A DNA stretch of 64,000 nucleotides. Origin: Dyella_B humi. GTDB taxonomy: Bacteria; Pseudomonadota; Gammaproteobacteria; Xanthomonadales; Rhodanobacteraceae. Within the stretch, counting starts at the first letter, position 1; each line of letters starts with the position of its first letter. The stretch lies in NCBI RefSeq assembly GCF_044904605.1, contig NZ_JADIKI010000022.1:558001-622000 (forward strand). The letters are read 5' to 3'. Below the pieces are notes generated by a model, which was given only the letters and a program-made list of their open reading frames with translations, searched no databases and was not told the origin of the DNA. The translations under genes and the position numbers were made by a program. Of the stretch, positions 41,610 through 49,958 are shown one piece after another.

Positions 41610-42092
41610 TTAATCGCGGAAGTTGTCGAACTGCAGCGGTAACTCGACATCCGCCTTGCGCAGCACTGCCATCGCCAACTGCAAGTCATCGCGCTTCTTG
41701 CCGGTCACGCGCAGCTTGTCGCCATTGATCTGCGCTTCCACTTTGAGCTTGGCTTCCTTCAGCGCGGCGATCAGCTTCTTGGCGACCGGCTGCTCGATGC
41801 CTTGCTTCACGGTGATCTTCTGGCGCGCGCTGCCCAGGTTCACTTCCGGGTCGGCCACGTCCAGCGCGCGAAGATCGATCTTCCTCGCCGCCAGGCGGCC
41901 GCGCAGGATGTCCAGCATCTGCTGGAGCTGGAATTCGCTGGGCGCGCTCTGTGTGATCACAAGCTTGTCCAGCTCGAACTTCGCATCGGTGCCCTTGAAG
42001 TCGAAACGATTGGTCAGCTCGCGATTGGCCTGATCGACCCCATTGGTCAGTTCGTGCTTGTCGACCTCGGAGATTACGTCGAAGGAGGGCAT
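41610..42092 (-). CDS. yajQ: YajQ family nucleotide-binding protein
   Basis: A 160-residue YajQ/DUF520 protein. The opening 'MPSFDVISEVDKHELTNGVD' and 'RFDFKGTDAKFELDK' are diagnostic, as are 'VNLGSARQKITVKQGIEQPV' and 'LKVEAQINGDKLRVTGKKRD'. In Xanthomonas and Pseudomonas, YajQ homologues bind c-di-GMP and modulate transcription of virulence genes. The ATG at 42092 follows AGGA. Monocistronic, divergent from the flavoprotein. Confidence 0.93.
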   Translation of the reverse strand: MPSFDVISEVDKHELTNGVDQANRELTNRFDFKGTDAKFELDKLVITQSAPSEFQLQQMLDILRGRLAARKIDLRALDVADPEVNLGSARQKITVKQGIEQPVAKKLIAALKEAKLKVEAQINGDKLRVTGKKRDDLQLAMAVLRKADVELPLQFDNFRD

Positions 42093-42189
42093 GGCAGGAG
42101 TCCTTAGTAGGCAGGCGCCAAGTTTAAGGCATGCGAGTGTTGGATAATGCGTAGATGTCTCTGGTGGCAGCTCGCATGACGGTGATCGC

Positions 42190-43368
42190 GTGAAAGTGGA
42201 TGTCCTGGTCATCGGTGCCGGCGCCGCAGGTTTGATGTGCGCCATCACCGCCGGACAGCGCGGGCGGCGCGTGCTGGTGCTCGATCATGCCAACAAGCCT
42301 GGCAAGAAGATCCTGATGTCGGGCGGCGGGCGCTGCAACTTCACCAACCTGGGCGTGACTCCTGCGCAGTACCTTTCGGCCAATCCGCATTTCTGCAAAT
42401 CCGCGCTGGCGCGCTATACCCCCTACGATTTCATTGCGATGGTGGAGAAACATCGCATCGCGTATCACGAGAAAGAGCTGGGGCAGTTGTTCTGCGATGA
42501 ATCCTCCAAGCTGATCGTGCGCATGCTGTTGGATGAGTGCACGGCGGTGGGTGTGCGCGTCGAAACCAGTTGCGCGGTGGAGCAAGTGCGGAAAGCCGAG
42601 GAAGGCTTTGCCGTGCTGACGGCAAAGGGCGAAGTGCATGCGGAATCGCTGGTGATCGCCACCGGTGGACTGTCGATCCCCAGCATGGGCGCCACCGGTT
42701 TCGGCTACGAGCTGGCACGGCAGTTTGGGCACAACGTATTGCCGACGCGCGCCGGCTTGGTGCCGCTGACCTTGAGCGGCAAGCATCTGCAGCATTATCA
42801 GGATCTGGCGGGCGTTGCCTTGCCGGTCGTGGAAGCACGCGTGGACAAGCGTGATTTTCGCGCGGGCCTGCTGTTCACGCATCGCGGTATCAGCGGGCCG
42901 TCGATCCTGCAGATTTCCTCGTATTGGCAACCGGGTGATGAACTGCGCATCGACCTTTCGCCGCAGCAGGACATTGGCGAATGGCTGATCGCGCAGCGCA
43001 CGGCGCGTCCTGCCGCCGAGCTGCGCAATGTGCTGGGGGACTTGCTGCCGCGTCGATTGGCGCAGCGCTTGTGCGAGCTATGGCTGGGCAGCAAGCCGAT
43101 GCGTCAGTATCGCGACGCTGAATTGCATGATACGAGCGCGCGATTGCACGATTGGCCGATTATCGCCAGCGGTACGGAAGGCTATCGCACAGCGGAAGTT
43201 ACACTGGGTGGCGTGGATACGGATGGCCTTTCTTCCAGCACCATGCAATCCAAGTTGGTACCCGGCCTGTACTTCATCGGCGAAGTGGTCGACGTGACCG
43301 GCTGGCTGGGCGGCTATAACTTCCAGTGGGCATGGGCTTCGGGCCGTGCGGCGGGCGAAGTGGCGTAG
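42190..43368 (+). CDS. HI0933/YhiN-family flavoprotein
   Basis: A 392-residue FAD-dependent protein. The dinucleotide-binding motif is 'VLVIGAGAAGLMCAITAGQR', followed by the family-specific 'KPGKKILMSGGGRCNFTN'. 'LVIATGGLSIPSMGATGFGY' and the C-terminal 'FIGEVVDVTGWLGGYNFQWA' complete the fold. The enzymatic role is undefined. It uses a GTG start at 42190. Divergent from yajQ. Confidence 0.9.
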   Translation: MKVDVLVIGAGAAGLMCAITAGQRGRRVLVLDHANKPGKKILMSGGGRCNFTNLGVTPAQYLSANPHFCKSALARYTPYDFIAMVEKHRIAYHEKELGQLFCDESSKLIVRMLLDECTAVGVRVETSCAVEQVRKAEEGFAVLTAKGEVHAESLVIATGGLSIPSMGATGFGYELARQFGHNVLPTRAGLVPLTLSGKHLQHYQDLAGVALPVVEARVDKRDFRAGLLFTHRGISGPSILQISSYWQPGDELRIDLSPQQDIGEWLIAQRTARPAAELRNVLGDLLPRRLAQRLCELWLGSKPMRQYRDAELHDTSARLHDWPIIASGTEGYRTAEVTLGGVDTDGLSSSTMQSKLVPGLYFIGEVVDVTGWLGGYNFQWAWASGRAAGEVA

Positions 43369-43424
43369 AGCCTGTTTCCGCCCTCTGTGCAACCCGGGCT
43401 ACGCAGAGGACGGAGACAGGCTCT
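43367..43424 (+). repeat. Long imperfect hairpin overlapping the flavoprotein stop
   Basis: AGAGCCTGT (43367-43375) pairs with ACAGGCTCT (43416-43424), and CCTCTG (43382-43387) with CAGAGG (43404-43409). The left arm begins inside the stop codon. It is a possible terminator or a further REP-type repeat. Confidence 0.55.
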
Positions 43425-43486
43425 AGCTTCGCTTCCGCTAAACGCCGGACATGCTCCACTTAAGCGCTTGCAACAGGAGATTTCCC

Positions 43487-44371
43487 ATGAAAGTCGGTTT
43501 TATCGGACTCGGCGCGATGGGTAGCGCCATGGCGAGCAATCTGATCGCCGCCGGGCATCACGTCACGGTCTGGAATCGCTCGGAAGCGGCGGCGGAAAAG
43601 CTCGCCTCGCTGGGCGCCAAGGTGGCGAGCACGCCCGATCGCGCGGCGCAGGGCGACGTGCTGCACAGCATGCTCGCGAACGATCAGGCGGTACGTGACG
43701 TATTTTTTGACGGCGGCCTGCTCGATGCGATGGATCCCGGCACGGTGCACGTCAACCACGCCACCATCTCCGTCGCGCTCGCGCGTCAGCTGGCCGAGGA
43801 ACACGCCAGCCGCGGGCTCGGTTACGTGGCGGCTCCGGTGTTCGGCCGTCCGGATGTCGCAGCCGCGGGCAAGCTCAATATGCTGGTGGCTGGCGCGCCT
43901 GGCGCCATCGAAAAGGCTAGACCTTTGCTGGAGACGCTGGCGGCCAAGCTGTGGCCGATGGGCGAAAGCCCGGAGCGCGCCAACGTGGTGAAGCTGGCCG
44001 GCAATTTCATGATCGTCTCCGCCATCGAAAGCCTGGCCGAGGCCTCTGTGCTGGCGCGCGCCTATGGCGTAGACGTGGCCGATTTCATTGAGTTAATGAC
44101 CAGCACGCTGTTTGCATCGCCGGTGTACCAGATCTACGGCAAAGCGATAGCGGAACAGCGCTTCACGCCGCCCGGCTTTGCGCTGCCGCTGGGTTTGAAG
44201 GATGTAATGCTGGCGCAAGACGCCGCGCATGCCGAACGAGTGCCGATGCCGTTGGCGGGCGTGCTGCGTGACAGCTTGCTGGAAGCGCTAGCGGATGGCG
44301 CGGAGGATATGGATCTAGCGGCACTAGTCAGAGCTTCCGCGCGGCGGGCAAATCTGGATCAACGCCCATAG
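43487..44371 (+). CDS. NAD(P)-dependent beta-hydroxyacid dehydrogenase
   Basis: A 294-residue 3-hydroxyisobutyrate dehydrogenase-family protein. The Rossmann motif is 'VGFIGLGAMGSAMASNLIAA', with 'VTVWNRS' implying NADP preference. 'HVNHATISVALARQL' replaces the usual DxST substrate segment. 'GRPDVAAAGKLNMLVAG' is near the active site, and the catalytic Lys is in 'NVVKLAGNFMI'. The pattern resembles the succinic-semialdehyde/glyoxylate reductase branch; the substrate is open. The ATG at 43487 follows AGGAGA. Confidence 0.86.
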   Translation: MKVGFIGLGAMGSAMASNLIAAGHHVTVWNRSEAAAEKLASLGAKVASTPDRAAQGDVLHSMLANDQAVRDVFFDGGLLDAMDPGTVHVNHATISVALARQLAEEHASRGLGYVAAPVFGRPDVAAAGKLNMLVAGAPGAIEKARPLLETLAAKLWPMGESPERANVVKLAGNFMIVSAIESLAEASVLARAYGVDVADFIELMTSTLFASPVYQIYGKAIAEQRFTPPGFALPLGLKDVMLAQDAAHAERVPMPLAGVLRDSLLEALADGAEDMDLAALVRASARRANLDQRP

Positions 44372-44402
44372 CGGGATGCAATACGGGCTGGCGGCGCAAG
44401 CA

Positions 44403-44861
44403 TTAAACCCGTTGCGCCAGCCAGCGATCGAGCTGGTTGGCGAAGGCCTGCTTGTCGCGTGGATGCAATGCATCGGGGCCGCCGGTATTCACGCCCGTGC
44501 TGCGAAGTTCTTCCATGAAGTTGCGCATGGTCAAGCGCTGCTGGATCGTGTCGGGTGTATAAAGCTCGCCACGGGGATGCACGGCCAGCGCGCCTTTTTC
44601 GATCACGGCGGCAGCCAGGGGAATATCCTGCGTGACGACCAGATCGCCAGGCGCAACCTGGCTGACGATTTCGTTGTCCGCCACATCGAAACCGCCGGCG
44701 ACCTGGATGCTTCGGATGTAGGGAGAAGGCGGCGTGCGCAAGGCGTGATTCGCCACCAGGGTCACGTGCACCTGCGTACGTTGCGCGGCGCGAAACAGGA
44801 TGTCCTTGATCGCTACCGGGCAGGCGTCGGCATCTACCCAGATGCGCGGCGCATTACTCAC
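44403..44861 (-). CDS. yaiI: YaiI/YqxD (DUF188) family protein
   Basis: A 152-residue PIN-like fold protein of the UPF0178 family. It starts 'IWVDADACPVAIKDILFRAA', the family signature, with 'DNEIVSQVAPGDLVVTQDIP' and 'LAAAVIEKGALAVHPRGELY' following. The conserved Asp residues suggest metal-dependent nuclease ancestry, but the function is unknown. It uses a GTG start overlapping the phzF-like stop by 8 bp, so it is the second gene of that operon. Confidence 0.9.
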   Translation of the reverse strand: MSNAPRIWVDADACPVAIKDILFRAAQRTQVHVTLVANHALRTPPSPYIRSIQVAGGFDVADNEIVSQVAPGDLVVTQDIPLAAAVIEKGALAVHPRGELYTPDTIQQRLTMRNFMEELRSTGVNTGGPDALHPRDKQAFANQLDRWLAQRV

Positions 44862-45738
44862 GTCCGTTCCAATGCAGTGTCCCGTCGATCACCGTGTTGG
44901 TACGTCCGCCGATCCAGATCGTGCCATCGACGATGTGCGCAATCAGCAGCGCATCGTGCCCCATCTCGCGTCCCTGGCTCACGGAATAACCGCGCGCGAG
45001 CGTGCCATGGGGTTCCGCGTGCGTAAGGTACGCGGCGATCAAACCGTTGGCGGCGCCGGAGGCGGGATCTTCGACGATGCCCACGCCGGAAGGGAACGCG
45101 CGCACCACCAACTGGTAATCGGGGTGGTTGCTGCGCGCGAACGCGCACAGGCCCATGCTGCCGCTGGCGACGGCAAGCGCTCCGATGGCGCTGTGGTCCG
45201 GCTGCCATGCACGCAGGCTGGCTTCGTCCGCGCATTCGGCCAACCACCAGCGCCGGCCGCCGTCCACCAGTGCGGGCGGCAATTTGCCCAGTTCGATGCC
45301 GTCGAGCGTGGCGGCCAGCAGCGGATGGGCGTGCAGGCCGGTTTTCACCACGCGTGCCTCGGGCGATTGCAGCATCAGGATGCGCTGCGGGCCGCTACCT
45401 TCCACGCGGATCGGCAGCACCCCCGCGCCGCATTCCTGCCACAGCAATCCGTCTTTCGGCTCGGCCAGGTCGCATTCGAGCACGGCGTGTGCGCTGCCCA
45501 CACTGGGGTGGCCGGCGAAGGCAATTTCCTTCTGCGGCGTGAAGATGCGCACGCGATAGCTGGCCTTGGCATCGGCCGGCGGCAGCAGGAAAGTGGTTTC
45601 CACCAAGTCGGTCCAGCGAGCGTAGTGCTGCATCTGGGCGTCGCTCCATCCGCTTGCGTCCGTGACCACACCCAGGTGATTGCCGCCGCCGGGGCTGGCG
45701 GCGAAGACGTCCAAGTGCATATAGCGGATGGGTTTCAT
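44854..45738 (-). CDS. PhzF family isomerase
   Basis: A 294-residue PhzF-like protein with the diaminopimelate-epimerase fold. Signatures: 'YMHLDVFAASPGGGNHLGVV', 'RWTDLVETTFLLPP', 'VRIFTPQKEIAFAGHPSVGS' and 'IVEDPASGAANGLIAAYL'. The catalytic Glu is the one in 'LVETTF'. There are no other phenazine genes here, so a general isomerase or epimerase role is more likely. The ATG at 45738 has only a weak ribosome site. Confidence 0.88.
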   Translation of the reverse strand: MKPIRYMHLDVFAASPGGGNHLGVVTDASGWSDAQMQHYARWTDLVETTFLLPPADAKASYRVRIFTPQKEIAFAGHPSVGSAHAVLECDLAEPKDGLLWQECGAGVLPIRVEGSGPQRILMLQSPEARVVKTGLHAHPLLAATLDGIELGKLPPALVDGGRRWWLAECADEASLRAWQPDHSAIGALAVASGSMGLCAFARSNHPDYQLVVRAFPSGVGIVEDPASGAANGLIAAYLTHAEPHGTLARGYSVSQGREMGHDALLIAHIVDGTIWIGGRTNTVIDGTLHWNGRE

Positions 45739-45851
45739 ACGGCAGGGGAGGACGCAAAAGCGGGAAGCGATCGCGCATTCTAGCCGTCGACAACTTGGCG
45801 CGCGAACGTCAAGATGGGCGGATTCCAAACATTGATTGTCGGATTCGTCAT

Positions 45852-46460
45852 ATGCCGATCACGTTACTCGTCATCCTTGCCGCCACCTGCATCGTTTCCT
45901 TCACGGCCTTCAACAACCGTCGGCTGGTGGACGATCTGATCCTGTGGCCGCCCGCGATCGAGCGCAAGCGAGAGTACTACCGGCTGGTGACTTACGGATT
46001 TCTCCATGCCGACCCGATGCACCTGTTGTTCAACATGATGACGCTGTTCTTCTTCGGGCGGATGATAGAACCGGTGTACGACGCGACACTGGGCACATTC
46101 GGCTTCGCGTTGTTCTACCTGGGCGGTCTGATCGTGTCGATCCTACCCACTTATCTGAAGAACCGGCGCAACACGAACTATCGCAGCCTGGGTGCTTCCG
46201 GCGCGGTATCCGCGGTGGTGTTCGGCTTCATCCTGTTCGCACCATGGGCGCGTATCTACGTGTTTTTCCTGCCTGTACCGGCGATCATCTACGCGGTGCT
46301 GTATGTGGCTTATTCCATTTACATGGATCAGCACGGGCGCGACAACGTCAACCATAGCGCGCACCTGTGGGGCGCGGCCTATGGCGTGGTGTTTACCGTG
46401 CTGGCGCATCCGCCAGTGCTGGCGCAATTCCTTGGGGAGCTGGCGCGGCCGAGGATGTAA
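45852..46460 (+). CDS. Rhomboid-family intramembrane serine protease
   Basis: A 202-residue polytopic membrane protein with six helices. 'YGFLHADPMHLLFNMMTLFF' is helix 2 (with the HxxxN), the nucleophile Ser is in 'SLGASGAVSAVVFGF' (GxSG), and the catalytic His is in 'NHSAHLWGAAYG'. It cleaves transmembrane substrates inside the lipid bilayer. The ATG at 45852 is chosen at the start of helix 1. Divergent from phzF-like. Confidence 0.88.
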   Translation: MPITLLVILAATCIVSFTAFNNRRLVDDLILWPPAIERKREYYRLVTYGFLHADPMHLLFNMMTLFFFGRMIEPVYDATLGTFGFALFYLGGLIVSILPTYLKNRRNTNYRSLGASGAVSAVVFGFILFAPWARIYVFFLPVPAIIYAVLYVAYSIYMDQHGRDNVNHSAHLWGAAYGVVFTVLAHPPVLAQFLGELARPRM

Positions 46461-46552
46461 GAGCCTGCTTTTAATGCTTAAACGATTGGCACTTGCCGAT
46501 CACACGTACTTCGCGATGATGTCGCCACCGACCTCCGCTGGAGTACGTACGC

Positions 46553-47152
46553 ATGGCAACGACACGCAAGTCGGCCGCGAAGCAACCCGCGGCTCGCAAG
46601 GCATCCCAAAGTACCGGTTCGGCCCGGAAGAAACCCGCCGGTAAGAAAGCGGCGAAAAAGGCTATTCCCGCCAAGAAGACAGTGAAGAAGGCGGCCTCCA
46701 AGGCGCCGGCTAAAAAAGTAGCTGTCAAGCAAACGTCTGCCAAGAAGGCGGTCAAGAAAAGCTCTGCGCGCAAGGCGGCATCGCCAGCGCCTGCGAAGCA
46801 AGAAAAGGCGGCGGCCAAGACGCCTGTTGCGAAGTCCAAAGTGGTCCGCCAGACCGCTCCGGCGCCTGCTCCTGCAGCAGCAAAGCGCGTCACGCCAAAG
46901 ACGTCGCCTGCATCGCCGTCAGACGCTTCGAATGAACCTGCGCATATCAGCCCTGAGCAGGCGGTGGCGCATATCCAGGCGTTGTTGCAGGCCAAACAGG
47001 AGCGCATCAAGCGCGGGCCGGCGTGGCCAGGCGCCAAGCCGGCGCCGAATGCCCTCAATGGCACTGCTCAACACGGCAGTGGCGGTCAGGCCCAAGGTCC
47101 GCTGCATCATCTGGCGCACGCGCGCGGTGATCAGCCTAAGGGTAAAACCTGA
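46553..47152 (+). CDS. Histone H1-like Lys/Ala-rich protein
   Basis: A 199-residue, highly basic protein. Residues 1-110 are almost all Ala, Lys, Pro, Ser and Thr with AKK/KKA repeats ('AGKKAAKKAIPAKKTVKKA'), resembling histone H1 tails. The C-terminal ~80 residues are less repetitive, with 'HISPEQAVAHIQALLQAKQE' predicted as a helix. It probably compacts DNA non-specifically. The ATG at 46553 follows GGAG. A strong terminator follows at 47181. Confidence 0.83.
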   Translation: MATTRKSAAKQPAARKASQSTGSARKKPAGKKAAKKAIPAKKTVKKAASKAPAKKVAVKQTSAKKAVKKSSARKAASPAPAKQEKAAAKTPVAKSKVVRQTAPAPAPAAAKRVTPKTSPASPSDASNEPAHISPEQAVAHIQALLQAKQERIKRGPAWPGAKPAPNALNGTAQHGSGGQAQGPLHHLAHARGDQPKGKT

Positions 47153-47180
47153 TCGGATATCCCTTAGTGGTTTGTTATCA

Positions 47181-47221
47181 ACAAGGCCGGCCTCCTCTGA
47201 ATGCGGCCGGCCTTGTCTTTT
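47181..47221 (+). terminator. Rho-independent terminator
   Basis: The stem ACAAGGCCGGCC (47181-47192) and GGCCGGCCTTGT (47205-47216), followed by CTTTTCTT. Confidence 0.85.
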
Positions 47222-47287
47222 CTTACTCAGTGCGCATTTAACGCAATAGGACTAACGTAGCTTCGTAGAACGCATGGAGTCCCCACC

Positions 47288-47647
47288 ATGAACATCGCGT
47301 TGAAACATGTGCTTGCCGGCCTGACGCTGGCGGGCGTGACCTGTCTGCTTTCCGGTTGTTACGTGGCGCCGGGTTACAGCTACGTGCAAAGCAATGGCTA
47401 CGCGGGGGACGCCTATTACGGAAGCGGCCCGGCCGTGGTGTACAACTATCCGTACTACGGCTACCCATACGGGTATTACGGCGGCTGGGGTTACTACGGT
47501 TGCTGCTACGGCGGCTTTTATGGCGGTGGGCGTTACTGGGGACGTGGCGGCCATGACTGGCATGGCGGCGGTCACGGCGGCTGGCACGGTGGCGGTGGCC
47601 ATGGCGGATTCGCAGGCCATGGCAGCTCGGGTAACCACGGGCACTGA
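47288..47647 (+). CDS. Gly/Tyr/His-rich small lipoprotein
   Basis: A 119-residue protein with a lipoprotein signal peptide (lipobox LSGC at about residue 24). The mature part is low complexity: Tyr/Gly ('NYPYYGYPYGYYGGWGYYG') then Gly/His ('WHGGGHGGWHGGGGHGGFAG'). His-rich ends often bind metals (Ni, Cu, Zn), but nothing proves it here. The ATG at 47288 is preceded by GGAG about 11 nt upstream. It ends at a hairpin overlapping the next gene. Confidence 0.75.
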   Translation: MNIALKHVLAGLTLAGVTCLLSGCYVAPGYSYVQSNGYAGDAYYGSGPAVVYNYPYYGYPYGYYGGWGYYGCCYGGFYGGGRYWGRGGHDWHGGGHGGWHGGGGHGGFAGHGSSGNHGH

Positions 47648-47665
47648 TTTCATGTCTTGCGTCAG

Positions 47666-47697
47666 AATGCGGGGATGATTCATCCCCGCATTCTTTT
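47666..47697 (+). terminator. Hairpin overlapping the next gene's start codon
   Basis: AATGCGGGGAT (47666-47676) pairs with ATCCCCGCATT (47682-47692), then TTCTTTTC. The ATG of the following gene (47675) lies in the top of the left arm. It can both terminate the upstream transcript and hide the downstream start. Confidence 0.7.
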
Positions 47698-48748
47698 CGT
47701 CGCCATCCGGTCGATTTTCTGCATCATGGTGGTCGCCGTGCTTGGTGCCTGCGCCGATCTTCGCTACTACATGCACGTGACGCATGGCGAAAGCGCCTTG
47801 CTGCTCAAGCGCCGTTCCGTCGGCAAAATAGTCGCCGACCCCACGACTGATCCCAAGCTCGCCGCGCGCCTGCAGCTCTCCCAGCAGGCGCGGCAGTTCG
47901 CCTCCGACCGGCTCGATCTGCCGCGCAACCGCAGCTACACCTATTACGTTCAACTGCATCGTCCATACGTGGTGTGGAACGTCTACGCCACGCCGCGCTA
48001 CTCGGTGGAAGCGGTGCCGCAATGCTTTCCCATCGCCGGCTGCGTGGCCTATCGCGGCTGGTTTGAGGAGCAGAAGGCGAAGGCTGGTGCCGAACGCTTG
48101 CGTGCGCAAGGTTACGACGTCTATATCGGCGGCGTGTCCGCCTATTCGACGCTGGGCTGGTTTTCCGATCCCATCCTCAGCAGCATGATGCGCTGGGACG
48201 ATGACGAACTGGTCGGCACGATCTTCCACGAACTCGCGCATCAAAAGATCTACGTGAAAGGCGATACCGCGTTCAACGAAAGCTACGCCATGTTCGTGGA
48301 GGATGAAGGCCTGCGCGAGTGGCATCGCGCGCGCGGCGAGCCCGTCGGCGACGATCACGAGCAGGCTATGGATGACGGATTCACCGGACTGGTGCTCGAC
48401 CTGCGCGAGCGCCTGAAAAAGCTCTACGCCAGCGGTGTGGGCGATAGCGCGATGGAGGAAGGCAAGCAGCGCGAGATCGAAGCTTTCCGCGCGCGCTACG
48501 CCGCATGGCGAGAGCAAAACTGGCCGAACGATCATCGCTACGACCACTGGGTGGCGCAGCCGATCAATAATGCGACCTTGCTGCCGTTCGGTCTTTACGA
48601 CCAGTGGAAGCCGGCGTTTGCGGTGCTGTTCAAGCAGGCAGGTGACCGGTGGCCACAGTTCTTCGATCGTGTGCGCGAGCTGGCGAAGGAGCCCACGGCG
48701 GAACGCGAAAACGCGCTGCGCGTTCTGCTCGACGGCGCGAAGAATTGA
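47675..48748 (+). CDS. Predicted zinc aminopeptidase lipoprotein (COG4324-like)
   Basis: A 357-residue lipoprotein (signal with lipobox LGAC at about residue 25). The metalloprotease motif is 'FHELAHQKIYV' (HExxH) at about residue 188, and 'FNESYAMFVEDEGL' contains the likely third ligand (ExxxxFxE). The family is described as predicted aminopeptidases. It is anchored in the envelope. The ATG at 47675 is used; a TTG at 47657 is in frame. The start codon is inside the terminator hairpin of the upstream gene. Confidence 0.82.
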   Translation: MIHPRILFVAIRSIFCIMVVAVLGACADLRYYMHVTHGESALLLKRRSVGKIVADPTTDPKLAARLQLSQQARQFASDRLDLPRNRSYTYYVQLHRPYVVWNVYATPRYSVEAVPQCFPIAGCVAYRGWFEEQKAKAGAERLRAQGYDVYIGGVSAYSTLGWFSDPILSSMMRWDDDELVGTIFHELAHQKIYVKGDTAFNESYAMFVEDEGLREWHRARGEPVGDDHEQAMDDGFTGLVLDLRERLKKLYASGVGDSAMEEGKQREIEAFRARYAAWREQNWPNDHRYDHWVAQPINNATLLPFGLYDQWKPAFAVLFKQAGDRWPQFFDRVRELAKEPTAERENALRVLLDGAKN

Positions 48749-48760
48749 AAAAGGCTGTCG

Positions 48761-49579
48761 TTACTTTTCCACTTTGTGTTGCGCCATGTACGTGAGATAC
48801 GCAAGTAGCACGTCCAGATCGGCATCCGACAGCGACGCCTGCGTGGGAAAGCCCGTCATCTTGCCTTCCGGCCAGCGCCGCAGCGATTGCGGGTTGCGGA
48901 TGAAGGCGCGCAGCATGTCCGCGCTCAAGTACTCGGTAGGGCTGTGCGGAATATTCAGATCCGGACCCATGCGCGCATCGCCCTCGCCGTTGAGCGTGTG
49001 GCAGGCAAAGCAGGTGCGTTGGAACACAACGTAGCCGCGGCGGACCGGACTGTTCGCGGGCTCGGAGGCAGCTGGCGCCGTGGCGGGAAAGCGGGACGCC
49101 GCATCCTGCGTAAGCTGGATGCGCGCTAACTGGTAAGGCCATTGCTCGCTGCTGATCTGCGCAGCGGCCGGATCGGTCCACACCACGTAGAACGGGCCTG
49201 CATCTCCCTTATTGCCCGGCAGCGCTGGCCAGGGGTATTGCGGATCTTCGACGGCCAGCCACGCCTGCGCGCCTGTTCGATTGAGAATGGCGTCCGCGTC
49301 GATGTCGACGGAGAAACCGTCGTTCGCAACAAATTTCAAACGATCGCCGTGTGCTAGCCCGGGCAGCAGCGCATGCAGCGGTACCGCGCGATAGTGCATG
49401 GTGCGATGGAATGCGACATCAGCCGGAATCGTCACGGACTGCGCATCGGCGCTGGTCAATAATTGCGCAGTGGTCCAGATGCGCACGCCGTGGCCGGTAT
49501 CAATACTCAGATCGGCGGCATGAAGGGGTAGGGCGCAACACAGCGCGAACAGGGCAAAACAACGGCGTAACAAGCTCAT
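48761..49579 (-). CDS. Periplasmic c-type cytochrome with N-terminal molybdopterin-oxidoreductase-like domain
   Basis: A 272-residue exported protein. The signal peptide is about 1-22 (ending 'LPLHAA'). The N-terminal domain (about 25-155) includes 'VRIWTTAQLLTSADAQSVTI' and 'LKFVANDGFSVDIDADAILN', similar to sulfite-oxidase-fold (YedY-like) proteins, though I see no molybdopterin Cys. The C-terminal domain (about 175-270) is a class I cytochrome c: 'CFACH' haem motif and an axial Met probably in 'PEGKMTGFP'. It probably transfers electrons in a periplasmic chain. The ATG at 49579 is fixed by the signal peptide. Confidence 0.8.
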   Translation of the reverse strand: MSLLRRCFALFALCCALPLHAADLSIDTGHGVRIWTTAQLLTSADAQSVTIPADVAFHRTMHYRAVPLHALLPGLAHGDRLKFVANDGFSVDIDADAILNRTGAQAWLAVEDPQYPWPALPGNKGDAGPFYVVWTDPAAAQISSEQWPYQLARIQLTQDAASRFPATAPAASEPANSPVRRGYVVFQRTCFACHTLNGEGDARMGPDLNIPHSPTEYLSADMLRAFIRNPQSLRRWPEGKMTGFPTQASLSDADLDVLLAYLTYMAQHKVEK

Positions 49580-49729
49580 GCTCTGACCTTTACTTACAAA
49601 CATTTGGGAAACGGTGCAGATGAAACTATCGAAGGTTGATCGGTTAGTTGTCGGAAAGCTGAACCGTTTCGACCGGCCCCTTGAACTTCGTCCGCACCGC
49701 ACACACTAAGTCTACGAATCGCCGTGAGG
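49580..49729. other. Upstream region of the cytochrome gene and the RNA candidate
   Basis: Divergent spacer with TTGAAC at 49681-49686, a possible -35 box for the downstream RNA. No gene is visible. Confidence 0.35.
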
Positions 49730-49848
49730 CGACAAGTGGATGTCACAACCATCGTGGTATCCAGGGGCCGGTTCCTAGTTTACCCTCCCCCCGGAACGCG
49801 GCCTAACAAACCCCGGCAGTTATTCCCCTGGCTGCCGGGGTTTTATCT
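49730..49848 (+). ncRNA. Candidate small RNA with C-rich loops (sX13-like)
   Basis: About 118 nt with three predicted stem-loops. SL1: TGGAT / ATCCA (49737-49763). SL2: GGCC-G-GTTCC (49766-49775) pairs with GGAAC-GC-GGCC (49793-49803) around a loop containing CCCTCCCCCC. SL3: CCCCGGCAG / CTGCCGGGG (49811-49840), with TTCCCC in its loop, then TTTT. SL3 is a rho-independent terminator with no + strand gene upstream. Length, three hairpins and C-rich loops recall the Xanthomonas small RNA sX13, which pairs with G-rich ribosome sites. It could alternatively be a pncB leader. Confidence 0.6.
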
Positions 49849-49958
49849 TTTCTGCCTTCTTGAAATCTCCACTGGCTGTTCATGGCAAGGACTTCGGCGG
49901 GATAATCCGTCAACGCCGCGTCGCGCGCGCATGCCTTTCCCCTCGACATGGATGCTCC

